Assembly (NCBI RefSeq): GCF_028707975.1
Contig: NZ_JAQVZX010000020.1
Coordinates: 1 to 33,060, forward strand
Length of the DNA: 33,060 bases
Source: Syntrophomonas sp.
Lineage (GTDB): Bacteria; Bacillota; Syntrophomonadia; Syntrophomonadales; Syntrophomonadaceae
Direction of reading: 5' to 3'
In this document: one piece after another, positions 14,583 through 21,081 of the stretch
How the letters are laid out: each line of letters starts with the position of its first letter
Position numbering within the stretch: position 1 is the stretch's first letter
Made by a program: the position numbers and the translations under genes
The notes under the pieces: model-generated
What the model was told of the DNA's origin: nothing
Databases searched by the model: none
The model's input: the letters and a program-made list of their open reading frames with translations, nothing else

Positions 14583-15900
14583 AGTAGAGACCCATCCCCT
14601 TTTGTCGACGCTGGGTAAAATAACGGAAGGCGCTCTTTTGTACCACTGCAATATTTCCTGCCGAGAAAGCAGGGTTAACTGTTCCCCAGATATCTTTAGC
14701 TCTATTTTTATACTCCTGGCGGGGATAAACGGAGTAACGGAAGGAGGCCCCCGGGGATACCAGTACTTGCTGAAAAGCACTGAGGCTGCTGCGGAAGGGC
14801 TCCTCAACAGCTCCATAATTCTTGTCTTGTACCAGGGTATCCATTATACTATCCGCCCAGTATTCAGCCTTTTTAATGCCTTTTTTCGCCAGCGCGCTTT
14901 CAATTATATCGATAATTTCTACCGCCCGGGCCGACCAGGAATTCTGTCGGGCCAGTTCCATTCTTTCTTTTCGCAGGTATGGATTATCACTTCCCAGAGC
15001 CAGATTGACATTATCTATGAATTCTTCTTCACTCTCTGAATAGTAAATCAGCTTCCGAAATTTGTGTACTTCAGGAAGAGCTGTGGCCACAACAGGCATT
15101 CCGGTAGCCATGTACTCCCACATTTTTATGGGATTTACTGATTCAGTCATACTGGAGAGCTTGAAGGGAATTAACCCTACATCAAACAATTGAGCATAGG
15201 CTGGAAGGTCCTTATAGTCTTTAAAGCCCAACCAGTGCAAATTGGGGCGCCGGGGCAGCTCAGACACATTATATAAAGGGCCCAACATGACGAAGTTAAA
15301 ATGCGGGAGCTTAGCGGCTACCCTATCCAGCAGTTCCAAATCCAACCAAGTGGCAATAGCCCCAATATAGCCGATAACCGGGCTATTGATGCCCCTCATA
15401 TCAGCCGGAAGCGGCAAAGAAGCGGCCTGGGAAAAATGCTCGTAATCACAGGCGTTGGGCACCAAAAAACTGCAGGGGTTGATGCTTTTGGCCATCTTAT
15501 ACAGCTTGTCGGAGGTGGTTATTACAATATCCGCCGTGGCTACTGCCCGGTGATAATAGGGTCTCCATCCGGCAAATTCGTCACTGGGTTCATCAACGCT
15601 ATCAAATACTACCAGGGCTGGTTGATATTTTTTTATCATGTCTACATGGGCGGTAGCACTGTAATATACTACCGGTCGAATGTCTCTTAAAAATCCTGTA
15701 GGCTCAAGCTGATTAAATATAAACAGATAGGGGTTGATGCGTTCTATGCCCCGGCGCTGTTGCTGGTGGAGGTGGGGGTTGTTGAGAAAAAAGCTTAATA
15801 TCCCAAGCTCGGAAAAGTTTTTTATTAAATGCTGTGGTCGCTGAACCAGGTAGTGAAAATCGACCGTGGGCGGGTACAGGATACAATTGATATTGGACAT
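14575..15900 (-). CDS. GT-B-fold (GT4-like) glycosyltransferase with C-terminal extension
   Basis: This 441-residue protein starts LYPPTVDFHYLVQRPQHLIK, typical of TuaH/CotSA-like enzymes (YxxRPQHL), has VVFDSVDEPSDEF in the acceptor half, and GYIGAIATWLDLELLDRVAAK with SVNPIKMWEYMATGMPVVAT, the nucleotide-binding half with the E-x7-E-like region. About 95 residues after the usual end (from AEYWADSIMDTL) form an extension without recognisable family. Such enzymes transfer sugars to surface polymers; in spore formers some modify the coat. Start is ATG at 15900 with GGGGGAT upstream. It is the first gene of the coupled pair; a MITE-like element lies just upstream. Confidence 0.9.
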   Translation of the reverse strand: MSNINCILYPPTVDFHYLVQRPQHLIKNFSELGILSFFLNNPHLHQQQRRGIERINPYLFIFNQLEPTGFLRDIRPVVYYSATAHVDMIKKYQPALVVFDSVDEPSDEFAGWRPYYHRAVATADIVITTSDKLYKMAKSINPCSFLVPNACDYEHFSQAASLPLPADMRGINSPVIGYIGAIATWLDLELLDRVAAKLPHFNFVMLGPLYNVSELPRRPNLHWLGFKDYKDLPAYAQLFDVGLIPFKLSSMTESVNPIKMWEYMATGMPVVATALPEVHKFRKLIYYSESEEEFIDNVNLALGSDNPYLRKERMELARQNSWSARAVEIIDIIESALAKKGIKKAEYWADSIMDTLVQDKNYGAVEEPFRSSLSAFQQVLVSPGASFRYSVYPRQEYKNRAKDIWGTVNPAFSAGNIAVVQKSAFRYFTQRRQKGMGLYYG

Positions 15901-15962
15901 TTTTATCCCCCTGTTTAATTGATATTAAGATATGATGTCACTGCAAAATAAATAAATTTATT

Positions 15963-16244
15963 CCACTGCAAAAAGTTGTAAATATGCATTAGCTTGTATA
16001 AATATGATGCTCCCTTTCTGCGATGAGCTATGCGCTCATATCTCGCGGCTTAAGGGGTACCGCGCTAAACTCCCGTCCTGGTCACAACCTTAATAGTGAC
16101 ACCCGCAGGGTGATAGCGCTCTCGCGACCTCCTGTCGCCCTTTCCCTTTAGCCTACGCCTTTGCTTGGCTGCTGTATTAAAGCTTTGCAGCATTTGTCGT
16201 TATATGTTTATACAAGCCTTATAAAAATAAGGGGGTTTTGCAAT
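15963..16244 (+). mobile_element. MITE-like element, 282 bp
   Basis: The left end is CCACTGCAAAAAGTTGTAAA then TATGCATTAGCTTGTATAAATATG; the right end is TATATGTTTATACAAGCC, TTATAAAAATAAGG and GGGTTTTGCAATG. The arms are inverted repeats with mismatches. One core ACCTTAATAGTGAC (16087-16100) precedes ACCCGCAGGG. A second tip, GTCACTGCAAAA, lies 25 bp to the left (15938-15949). No coding capacity. The element fills most of the 389-bp gap between the zinc-ribbon gene and the glycosyltransferase pair. Confidence 0.75.
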
Positions 16245-16289
16245 GAAATCAAAAAAGAAGCCCGGTCGCTGCTGCCTGGCCCTGGATTA

Positions 16290-16592
16290 TTAGTTTCCCG
16301 GAGCGGAGGATACTCTATGGCTTGAAGTCTTTCCTAATTTTTCCTGATACTCATTTAAGCATTGCCCGCATAACTCACTCCCGCAATGTTTACAGGTTTT
16401 CATTTCCTGCTTGTTTACTCTTTCCTGACAGCGAGGGCAAAGGTTTTTCGCTTTAACCTTACTCTTTTTGGCGGTGCTTATCATAAACAGGCTTTCTTCA
16501 TCCCCTGCGGCTAATTGAGTAGCCCGATATTTTTGGGCATTGACCTTTAAAATGCTTAGCTTCTTTTCCTCCATTGATGGCTTTTGTTCCAT
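16290..16592 (-). CDS. Zinc-ribbon protein of unknown function
   Basis: The 100-residue protein has a charged N-terminal half (residues 1-50) and a C-terminal cluster LCPRCQERVNKQEMKTCKHC followed by GSELCGQC, i.e. three C-x2-C pairs at about residues 52-80, enough for one or two zinc sites. I do not recognise the family. Start: ATG at 16592 with GAGGGG about 8 nt upstream. It stands between the coiled-coil protein gene and the glycosyltransferase pair, all on the minus strand. Upstream on that strand CACC-N16-CATATTATT (16642-16670) resembles a sigma-K promoter with one mismatch, hinting at mother-cell expression, but this is weak. Confidence 0.75.
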   Translation of the reverse strand: MEQKPSMEEKKLSILKVNAQKYRATQLAAGDEESLFMISTAKKSKVKAKNLCPRCQERVNKQEMKTCKHCGSELCGQCLNEYQEKLGKTSSHRVSSAPGN

Positions 16593-16641
16593 TCCTACAC
16601 CCCTCTCGGATTAAAAACAGCAGTATACAATCCTGTCTAAT

Positions 16642-16670
16642 AATATGAAAAAAGTTAGCCGAGGGTGCAT
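16642..16670 (-). promoter_or_regulatory. Weak sigma-K-like promoter before the zinc-ribbon gene
   Basis: On the minus strand CACC is followed after 16 nt by CATATTATT. The Bacillus sigma-K consensus is MACM-N16-CATANNNTA; only the last base differs. It lies about 50 nt upstream of the ATG at 16592. Chance matches to such short motifs are common. Confidence 0.3.
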
Positions 16671-16789
16671 AAAGGAGGTTTTGTATCCGCTGCCTCCGGC
16701 AATCTGCCCGAAAAAGAAGAGCTGCTCAAAGCCCCCTGTCGCCAATCGCCCTGAAATATACAGGCAGCACAGCCCGGGCAAGAGCTTTG

Positions 16790-16806
16790 CTTTATCCTGG
16801 ATAAAG
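16790..16806. repeat. 17-bp palindrome next to a stop codon
   Basis: CTTTATCC-T-GGATAAAG is a perfect palindrome that directly adjoins the stop codon of the coiled-coil protein gene. On the minus strand no T-run follows. It may be a protein-binding site or a short 3' stem. Confidence 0.4.
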
Positions 16807-17640
16807 TCAAAAGCTATTCATGCTGTTCAAAAACAGACGTTTGACCCGACTTCCCAGGCTATTGCCAGTTATTGCGACTTCTTCATCGGGGAAAACGGCT
16901 TCGTATGGATTATCCTCAGAATATTGCCTGGCTTCATAACGACCCAATCGCTGTTCTTTTTCCTGTACAGCCCGGCGCAGCTCTTCAATTAATGCCTGAT
17001 ACTGCTGGCTTTCCCGGTTTAGAAGAGCATTACGGCTTTCAGCTTTTTTTATTCCCTTTTTGAGACTGGCAATATTTTTCTCATAAAAACGAAGTTGACG
17101 CCTAAGTTCCAGGTTCTTATCCTCCACCCGGGCACTCTCAGCCTGGACTTCATGTGGTCCCCGCTGGAAACCGCCATTCTTTAACTCCGCTGCTTCCTGC
17201 TCCAAAAGCCTGACCACCTGTTGGCGGATGGCCATTAGTATGTAATCGATTACGAGCATTACATGTAATTGACTGCCATCCAGGCCCCCCTGCCAGGTAA
17301 TTTCTTTAATATCACCAATGAAATCCACCCGGGGCTCTTTATCGAAGTCAACATTGTGGTCAAACTCCTGTAAAAGAACCCTATCCCTCAAGCTTTCTTC
17401 CTTTTTTATCAGCTGCATCTTGCCTTCCATGTCTTCCAGCAAGCAGAAGAATTCCAGCTTAAACAGGGTTTCCAGGGCATTTCCCTGTTTTCTAACGATG
17501 TATCCCCTTAACTTGACTCTTAAATCCTCCATGCTCCGAAATTGCTCATCTAAAAGGTAGACTTGCTGGTTTTTAAAGCTTCGAGGGTTGCTTAGTTCAG
17601 CCAATACCACCGGTGACCATATGGAAAGTGCTTCACCCAA
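16807..17640 (-). CDS. Coiled-coil protein with beta-rich N-terminal domain, possible spore coat protein
   Basis: The N-terminal ~150 residues are beta-rich (LRVKLRGYIVRKQGNALETL, FKLEFFCLLEDMEGKMQLIK, WQGGLDGSQLHVMLVIDYIL) and could be a divergent SPOCS (DUF3794)-type domain. Residues ~150-245 are strongly heptad-like (RRQLRFYEKNIASLKKGIKK; ALIEELRRAVQEKEQRLGRY), a long coiled coil, and the C-terminus is acidic then basic (SRVKRLFLNS). No signal peptide. In relatives this slot, between veg and ispE, often holds morphogenetic spore proteins; that is recalled, not shown. Start: TTG at 17640 is 8 nt after GAAGG; ATG at 17646 and GTG at 17649 lie too close to it. Confidence 0.75.
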   Translation of the reverse strand: MGEALSIWSPVVLAELSNPRSFKNQQVYLLDEQFRSMEDLRVKLRGYIVRKQGNALETLFKLEFFCLLEDMEGKMQLIKKEESLRDRVLLQEFDHNVDFDKEPRVDFIGDIKEITWQGGLDGSQLHVMLVIDYILMAIRQQVVRLLEQEAAELKNGGFQRGPHEVQAESARVEDKNLELRRQLRFYEKNIASLKKGIKKAESRNALLNRESQQYQALIEELRRAVQEKEQRLGRYEARQYSEDNPYEAVFPDEEVAITGNSLGSRVKRLFLNSMNSF

Positions 17641-17752
17641 TAACATCACCTTCTTTTTTTGCGCTATATAAAATTTATATTACCAGGCTGTTTGCTATAT
17701 GTTTGATTTGCCCGCAAAAAAGCGGTTGAAAGTAGGAATGGCAATATTTCTA

Positions 17753-17784
17753 CAAAAAAAAAACTGCATGATTTTTCATGCAGT
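17753..17784 (-). terminator. Rho-independent terminator of veg
   Basis: On the minus strand ACTGCATGA pairs with TCATGCAGT around a 4-nt loop and is followed by ten T residues. It starts about 19 nt after the veg stop codon. Confidence 0.92.
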
Positions 17785-17802
17785 GATTGTGAATGCTTGC
17801 TT

Positions 17803-18081
17803 TTAATGGTTGGCAGCGGCAATTTTGATTTCCGAGTCTTCAGTATCATAAACAAACAATTCAACTGTTTCGGTGAGTACATCTGCGTAAGTATAGGAAA
17901 CTCGCCTTTCGATTTTTCTTTCATCCAATTTAACAACAAATATATTGGGATAAATTGACTCTAGAACGCCTTCTTTTTCAATGATACGGTTTCTTCCCCG
18001 GTTGGCCTTTAATCTTATCTTGCTTCCAACAAAAGATTCCAGGTCTTTCTTGATATCTGATATAGCCCTGGGAGAATTCAA
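17803..18081 (-). CDS. veg: Veg family protein
   Basis: The 92-residue protein matches Veg (DUF1021): ISDIKKDLESFVGSKIRLKA, NRGRNRIIEKEGVLESIYPN, IFVVKLDERKIERRVSYTYA DVLTETVEL. Veg is a small SH3-like protein conserved in Firmicutes; in B. subtilis it stimulates biofilm gene expression and is encoded next to ksgA/yabG with a very strong promoter. Start is TTG at 18081 with AAGAAGGTGG 4-5 nt upstream. Two tandem near-consensus sigma-A promoters and a strong terminator flank the gene, so it is a highly expressed single-gene unit. Confidence 0.95.
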   Translation of the reverse strand: MNSPRAISDIKKDLESFVGSKIRLKANRGRNRIIEKEGVLESIYPNIFVVKLDERKIERRVSYTYADVLTETVELFVYDTEDSEIKIAAANH

Positions 18082-18112
18082 TTTACCACCTTCTTTTATA
18101 TATATCAGTTTA

Positions 18113-18141
18113 ATTTTATATCAGAAGCGTGGCATTGTCAA
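18113..18141 (-). promoter_or_regulatory. veg proximal sigma-A promoter
   Basis: TTGACA (18141-18136), 17-nt spacer, TAAAAT (18118-18113) on the minus strand. The -35 is perfect and the -10 differs from TATAAT at one position. Transcription would start near 18106, 25 nt before the veg start codon. Confidence 0.85.
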
Positions 18142-18154
18142 CATTGAAATAAAT

Positions 18155-18183
18155 AGTATATATAAAAACTTTCCTTGTGTCAA
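18155..18183 (-). promoter_or_regulatory. veg distal sigma-A promoter
   Basis: TTGACA (18183-18178), 17-nt spacer, TATACT (18160-18155). It lies exactly 42 bp upstream of the proximal promoter, so the two face the same side of the helix about four turns apart. Confidence 0.85.
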
Positions 18184-18253
18184 CTAATATTTTTAAGTAG
18201 TAATTTTAATAACATGAAGTGAAATGCGGGAAATATATCATCCCGGCAAATAA

Positions 18254-18305
18254 TTATGTTTGAGCATACAAGCCTTATGCAAGAAAAAGGGTTGTATGCA
18301 GTGGA
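18254..18305 (+). repeat. Right-end fragment of the MITE-like element
   Basis: Contains TTATGTTTGAGCATACAAGCC, split as TTATGTTTGAGC and ATACAAGCC, then TTATGCAAGAAAAAGGG and TTGTATGCAGTGGA, matching the right end of the family. No left end is recognised; it is in the gap between veg and ykuK. Confidence 0.55.
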
Positions 18306-18346
18306 GTCAACCTTAATTGTTTAAAACCTGCCCGTAGTTGAATCCC

Positions 18347-18820
18347 CTATTTGGTATACCTATCTGCTACCGTACTGGCCGCACAAGCATCCGGCTTGAT
18401 TTTGGCAGCAAAACCACTCCCTACTATCATTCCAGTAACTTCTTTTATCAGTTCCTTGGTGTCTCCATGAATACCAACATCAAGGTGAATTTCAACTTTC
18501 ATGTCTTTATTACCGTGCTTTTTCAAGCACTCGCTCAAGCGATCGGCCAGATCCAGACTCAGCGAAGCCTCATAAAAAATACGTTGTCGCAGACTATTGG
18601 TTTTACGATCCAGCATTTTATTATAAAAATAGCGCGCCCCTTTGCCCGTACGATGAATGATTATGGCACTGACATAGCAGGTTCCCTGGGCACCGGGATG
18701 GGAATCACTGCCCACGATTAACTTATAAGGCCGAGTAATATCCTCACTGATGTATTTTAATATATCAATTACTACCTGTTCTAAGTTTAATTCTCCTTTG
18801 CTGGGACTATTAAATATCAT
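18347..18820 (-). CDS. YkuK family (DUF458) RNase H-like protein
   Basis: The 157-residue protein has the DUF458 features: YKLIVGSDSHPGAQGTCYVS near the N-terminus with acidic residues in an RNase H-like arrangement, then IHRTGKGARYFYNK, and VEIHLDVGIHGDTKELIKEV followed by GFAAKIKPDACAASTVADRYTK. The biochemical role of YkuK is not known. Start ATG at 18820 is 9 nt after AGGAGG. It begins 13 nt after the ksgA stop, so the two are likely co-transcribed. Confidence 0.92.
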   Translation of the reverse strand: MIFNSPSKGELNLEQVVIDILKYISEDITRPYKLIVGSDSHPGAQGTCYVSAIIIHRTGKGARYFYNKMLDRKTNSLRQRIFYEASLSLDLADRLSECLKKHGNKDMKVEIHLDVGIHGDTKELIKEVTGMIVGSGFAAKIKPDACAASTVADRYTK

Positions 18821-18833
18821 TTACCCAAGCCTC

Positions 18834-19697
18834 CTAGTTACCAAGAATGTTGCTTATCCGGGCAAATTGCTCGATGGCGAGGTTCTCCGGCCTGCTCCTC
18901 GGGTCTATGCCTATTGCAGTCAAAATGCTATGGATCTCCGGCTTTTCTCTGGCAAAGAAATCTGCACAAATATTTAAAATAGTTTTTCTCCGTTTCTGAA
19001 AAGATACCCGAAGTAGCTTTTTGAAGCTTAATTCATCCTTGACCTGGACGCGCTTTCCTCTTATTGGCAGGAGTTGAATGACGCTAGAATCCACTTCCGG
19101 GCGTGGGAAAAAGCAATTTCTAGAAACCGGCATCATATATTTCACATCCGCATAATAGGCGGTCGTTAGGGTAAGTAAACCGTATTCCTTGCTCCCGGGA
19201 GATGCCAGTATCCGTCTGGCTACCTCTTTCTGCATCATCAGAGTAGCGCTTTCCATATGCGGGCAAGTCTCCAAGAGCTTGAAGATGATGGGGGTAGTAA
19301 TATTATATGGGATATTGGCACAAACCTTGTATCCTGAAATCTCTTGTAAACCAAAGGCCTTCCTCAACTCTTCCTCTAAATCTATTTGTAGTACATCAGC
19401 AAATTTTAGATAGGTATTTTTTAGTCCATGAAGGCTTTCAGCCAGAGGCTCTCGCAGACTGGAATCAATCTCGATAGCCAGTACTCCTCGGCTTATGGCT
19501 GCCAATTCTTTGGTCAATGCCCCCAGCCCGGGCCCTATTTCCACCAGCAGATTTTCGCTGCCAGGATTACAAGAAAGCGCTATCTTCCTGAGTATATTCC
19601 CATCCAGCAGAAAATTCTGCCCCCATTTTTTCCGGGGATGAATTCCGTATTTTCCCAAGTAGTATCGTATTCCTGATATAGAATCTATGCGGTTCAT
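18834..19697 (-). CDS. rsmA: 16S rRNA (adenine1518-N6/adenine1519-N6)-dimethyltransferase
   Basis: RsmA (KsgA) dimethylates two adenosines in helix 45 of 16S rRNA late in 30S assembly. The 287-residue protein has KKWGQNFLLDGNILRKI, SAM motif I VEIGPGLGALTKEL, the acidic motif AIEIDSSL, and catalytic ANIPYNITTPIIFKLL, plus the C-terminal FFPRPEVDSSV and SFQKRRKTILN. Start: ATG at 19697 lies 6 nt after GAGGT; the earlier ATG (19709) touches that site. B. subtilis has rnmV just upstream of ksgA; here the upstream gene is a YhcN-type lipoprotein, beyond a 580-bp repeat-rich gap. A TATAAT at 19791-19786 may be its -10 box. Confidence 0.96.
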   Translation of the reverse strand: MNRIDSISGIRYYLGKYGIHPRKKWGQNFLLDGNILRKIALSCNPGSENLLVEIGPGLGALTKELAAISRGVLAIEIDSSLREPLAESLHGLKNTYLKFADVLQIDLEEELRKAFGLQEISGYKVCANIPYNITTPIIFKLLETCPHMESATLMMQKEVARRILASPGSKEYGLLTLTTAYYADVKYMMPVSRNCFFPRPEVDSSVIQLLPIRGKRVQVKDELSFKKLLRVSFQKRRKTILNICADFFAREKPEIHSILTAIGIDPRSRPENLAIEQFARISNILGN

Positions 19698-19833
19698 TTC
19701 ATACCTCAAAGCTAATTAGGCTGAAGGGCCTCTCCCCTATCCAGCCAGTTCCTATGAAAATATTTGTTTTTGTCCAATTTAGCCTATTATACAACCACGG
19801 GATAAATAATATCACTTACTTATTAATAATAAA

Positions 19834-19843
19834 CAATAATGAT
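19834..19843 (+). repeat. Left direct repeat flanking a MITE-like element
   Basis: CAATAATGAT occurs here and again at 20133-20142, immediately outside the element between them. A 10-bp direct repeat next to both ends is what a target-site duplication would look like. Confidence 0.5.
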
Positions 19844-20132
19844 GTCACTGCAAAAAGTTATAAATACGCATTAGCGTGCATAAATATACCGCTCAGCAAC
19901 CTTAATAGCGACCGAAGGGAGCATCAGAAGTGCCCGACAGGGTGCACCCATAATAGCGATCGCAGGGTATGTAGGGAACGACCCCCGTGTCGAATCAGGC
20001 GCCGCAACAACCTTAATAGCGACTGCAAGTCATTGTAAGGGCGGTATTCGACCGCCCGCTTTCACCTTCACCAACACTCGCTTTGTATATTTTTGCAACC
20101 CTCCTGCATCAAAATTTTTTTTGCAGTGGAAC
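19844..20132 (+). mobile_element. MITE-like element with flanking 10-bp direct repeats
   Basis: The ends are CACTGCAAAAAGTTATAAA...GCATTAGCGTGCATAAATATACC and TTTGTATATTTTTGCAACC...TTTTTTTTGCAGTG. Cores ACCTTAATAGCGAC at 19899-19912 and 20010-20023 are each followed by a short GC-rich module; a partial third (CCATAATAGCGAT) lies at about 19947. Inside, GGGCGGTATTCGACCGCCC forms a hairpin (20039-20057). About 289 bp, no coding capacity. It occupies the gap between ksgA and the lipoprotein gene. Confidence 0.78.
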
Positions 20133-20142
20133 CAATAATGAT
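20133..20142 (+). repeat. Right direct repeat flanking a MITE-like element
   Basis: CAATAATGAT, identical to 19834-19843. The next bases begin a second, shortened element copy. Confidence 0.5.
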
Positions 20143-20240
20143 TTTAATGCAAAAAATGCCCCTTAGCAATGTATTCACGCTTCGCCAACGCTCGCTTTGT
20201 ATATTTTTGCAACCCTTATATACAAGAAAAGGGCAGCTTA
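20143..20240 (+). repeat. Shortened MITE-like copy (right half)
   Basis: After TTAATGCAAAAAATGCCCC, the sequence jumps to ACGCTTCGCCAACGCTCGCT and TTGTATATTTTTGCAACCC, TTATATACAAGAAAAGGGCAG, the right half of the family. It stands in direct tandem with the full element upstream, so it probably arose by partial duplication or internal deletion. Confidence 0.65.
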
Positions 20241-20244
20241 CTCT

Positions 20245-20280
20245 CAAAAAAATAACCCGGGAGTCTACTGCTCTCCCGGG
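20245..20280 (-). terminator. Rho-independent terminator of the YhcN/YlaJ gene
   Basis: On the minus strand CCCGGGAG pairs perfectly with CTCCCGGG around a 9-nt loop, followed by TTATTTTTTT. It begins 12 nt after the stop codon. Confidence 0.92.
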
Positions 20281-20292
20281 CATTAGATTAAA

Positions 20293-20907
20293 TTAAAAAG
20301 TTGTATTTTGCTGCCTTAAGCTGGAATCAATGTTTTTTATGTCTTTTTCAAAAGTTTTGATCGGTTTACCTTCGAGAATTCCGGCAGCTACATCGGTAAT
20401 GCGCTTGACCATATTAGGATCGGTGGTAACCAGCACCTGAGAAATGCGACGGTCAGCGGCTTTAAGTTTATTCATTACTTTGGATTTTATCTGGTTGGTT
20501 TTATCCATGTCTTTAGTATTCTGGCTCAGGGTCAAACCTACCATAACAATCATTCCTTGGGGCGCGCTTCTATTAATGCCTGCATCGCTGCCGATAGTAT
20601 TATCATTGAAATTTTTGGCCGTCGCCTGGTTCATTCGGGCGTTTGTTTTGCTGTTTCCAGTAATATTATTGGCTATGCCAATATCAGCAACTACCACCGT
20701 AGCCTTTTTAACACCATCCACTTGCTCCGCAATTTTGGAGAGTTTGCTGGCTAGAACCCTTCTCTCGCTGGGGGTCATATTAGCGCTTTGGGTTGTTTTT
20801 TTTGTCTTAGGAACTACGGGCTTTTTTGCGGCCGAATTCTGGCAACCACTGCCAAAGACCAGAAGCATTAGACTAAAACACATTAAATAAATTAGTTTTT
20901 TCTTCAC
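20293..20907 (-). CDS. YhcN/YlaJ-family sporulation lipoprotein
   Basis: The protein starts MKKKLIYLMCFSLMLLVFGS then GC, a lipoprotein signal peptide with the lipid-modified Cys at residue 21. The mature part has SANMTPSERRVLASKLSKIA, EQVDGVKKATVVVADIGIAN, and the C-terminal repeat-like ADRRISQVLVTTDPNMVKRI typical of YhcN/YlaJ spore membrane lipoproteins. In Bacillus such proteins are made in the forespore and affect germination or outgrowth. Length 204 aa is normal. Start: GTG at 20907 is 8 nt after GGAGG; the frame's first GTG (20916) overlaps that site. It is monocistronic, with terminators on both sides. Confidence 0.92.
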   Translation of the reverse strand: MKKKLIYLMCFSLMLLVFGSGCQNSAAKKPVVPKTKKTTQSANMTPSERRVLASKLSKIAEQVDGVKKATVVVADIGIANNITGNSKTNARMNQATAKNFNDNTIGSDAGINRSAPQGMIVMVGLTLSQNTKDMDKTNQIKSKVMNKLKAADRRISQVLVTTDPNMVKRITDVAAGILEGKPIKTFEKDIKNIDSSLRQQNTTF

Positions 20908-20984
20908 TTCTTTCACCTCCTTTTTTTCTTCGCCTTTTATAGGTTTCTGTACTTTTTGATTTTTAAATCATGGGAAAATTAGGC

Positions 20985-21022
20985 AAAAAAGATGCCCGCC
21001 TTAAAAACTTAAGGCGGGCATC
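20985..21022 (-). terminator. Rho-independent terminator of the yabE-like gene
   Basis: GATGCCCGCCTTAA and its perfect complement form a 14-bp stem with a 4-nt loop; TTTTTT follows on the minus strand. It lies about 60 nt after the stop codon of the 3D-domain gene. Confidence 0.95.
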
Positions 21023-21081
21023 TTAAACTTCTTCCCGTGTCATTCCCTGGTCAAGACGATATTACGAATCTGTTGACACGC

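Noticed and set aside
20068-20283. 71-codon minus-strand frame with a repeated CKNIQSE peptide
   Set aside because: The repeated peptide is just the translation of two tandem MITE right halves.
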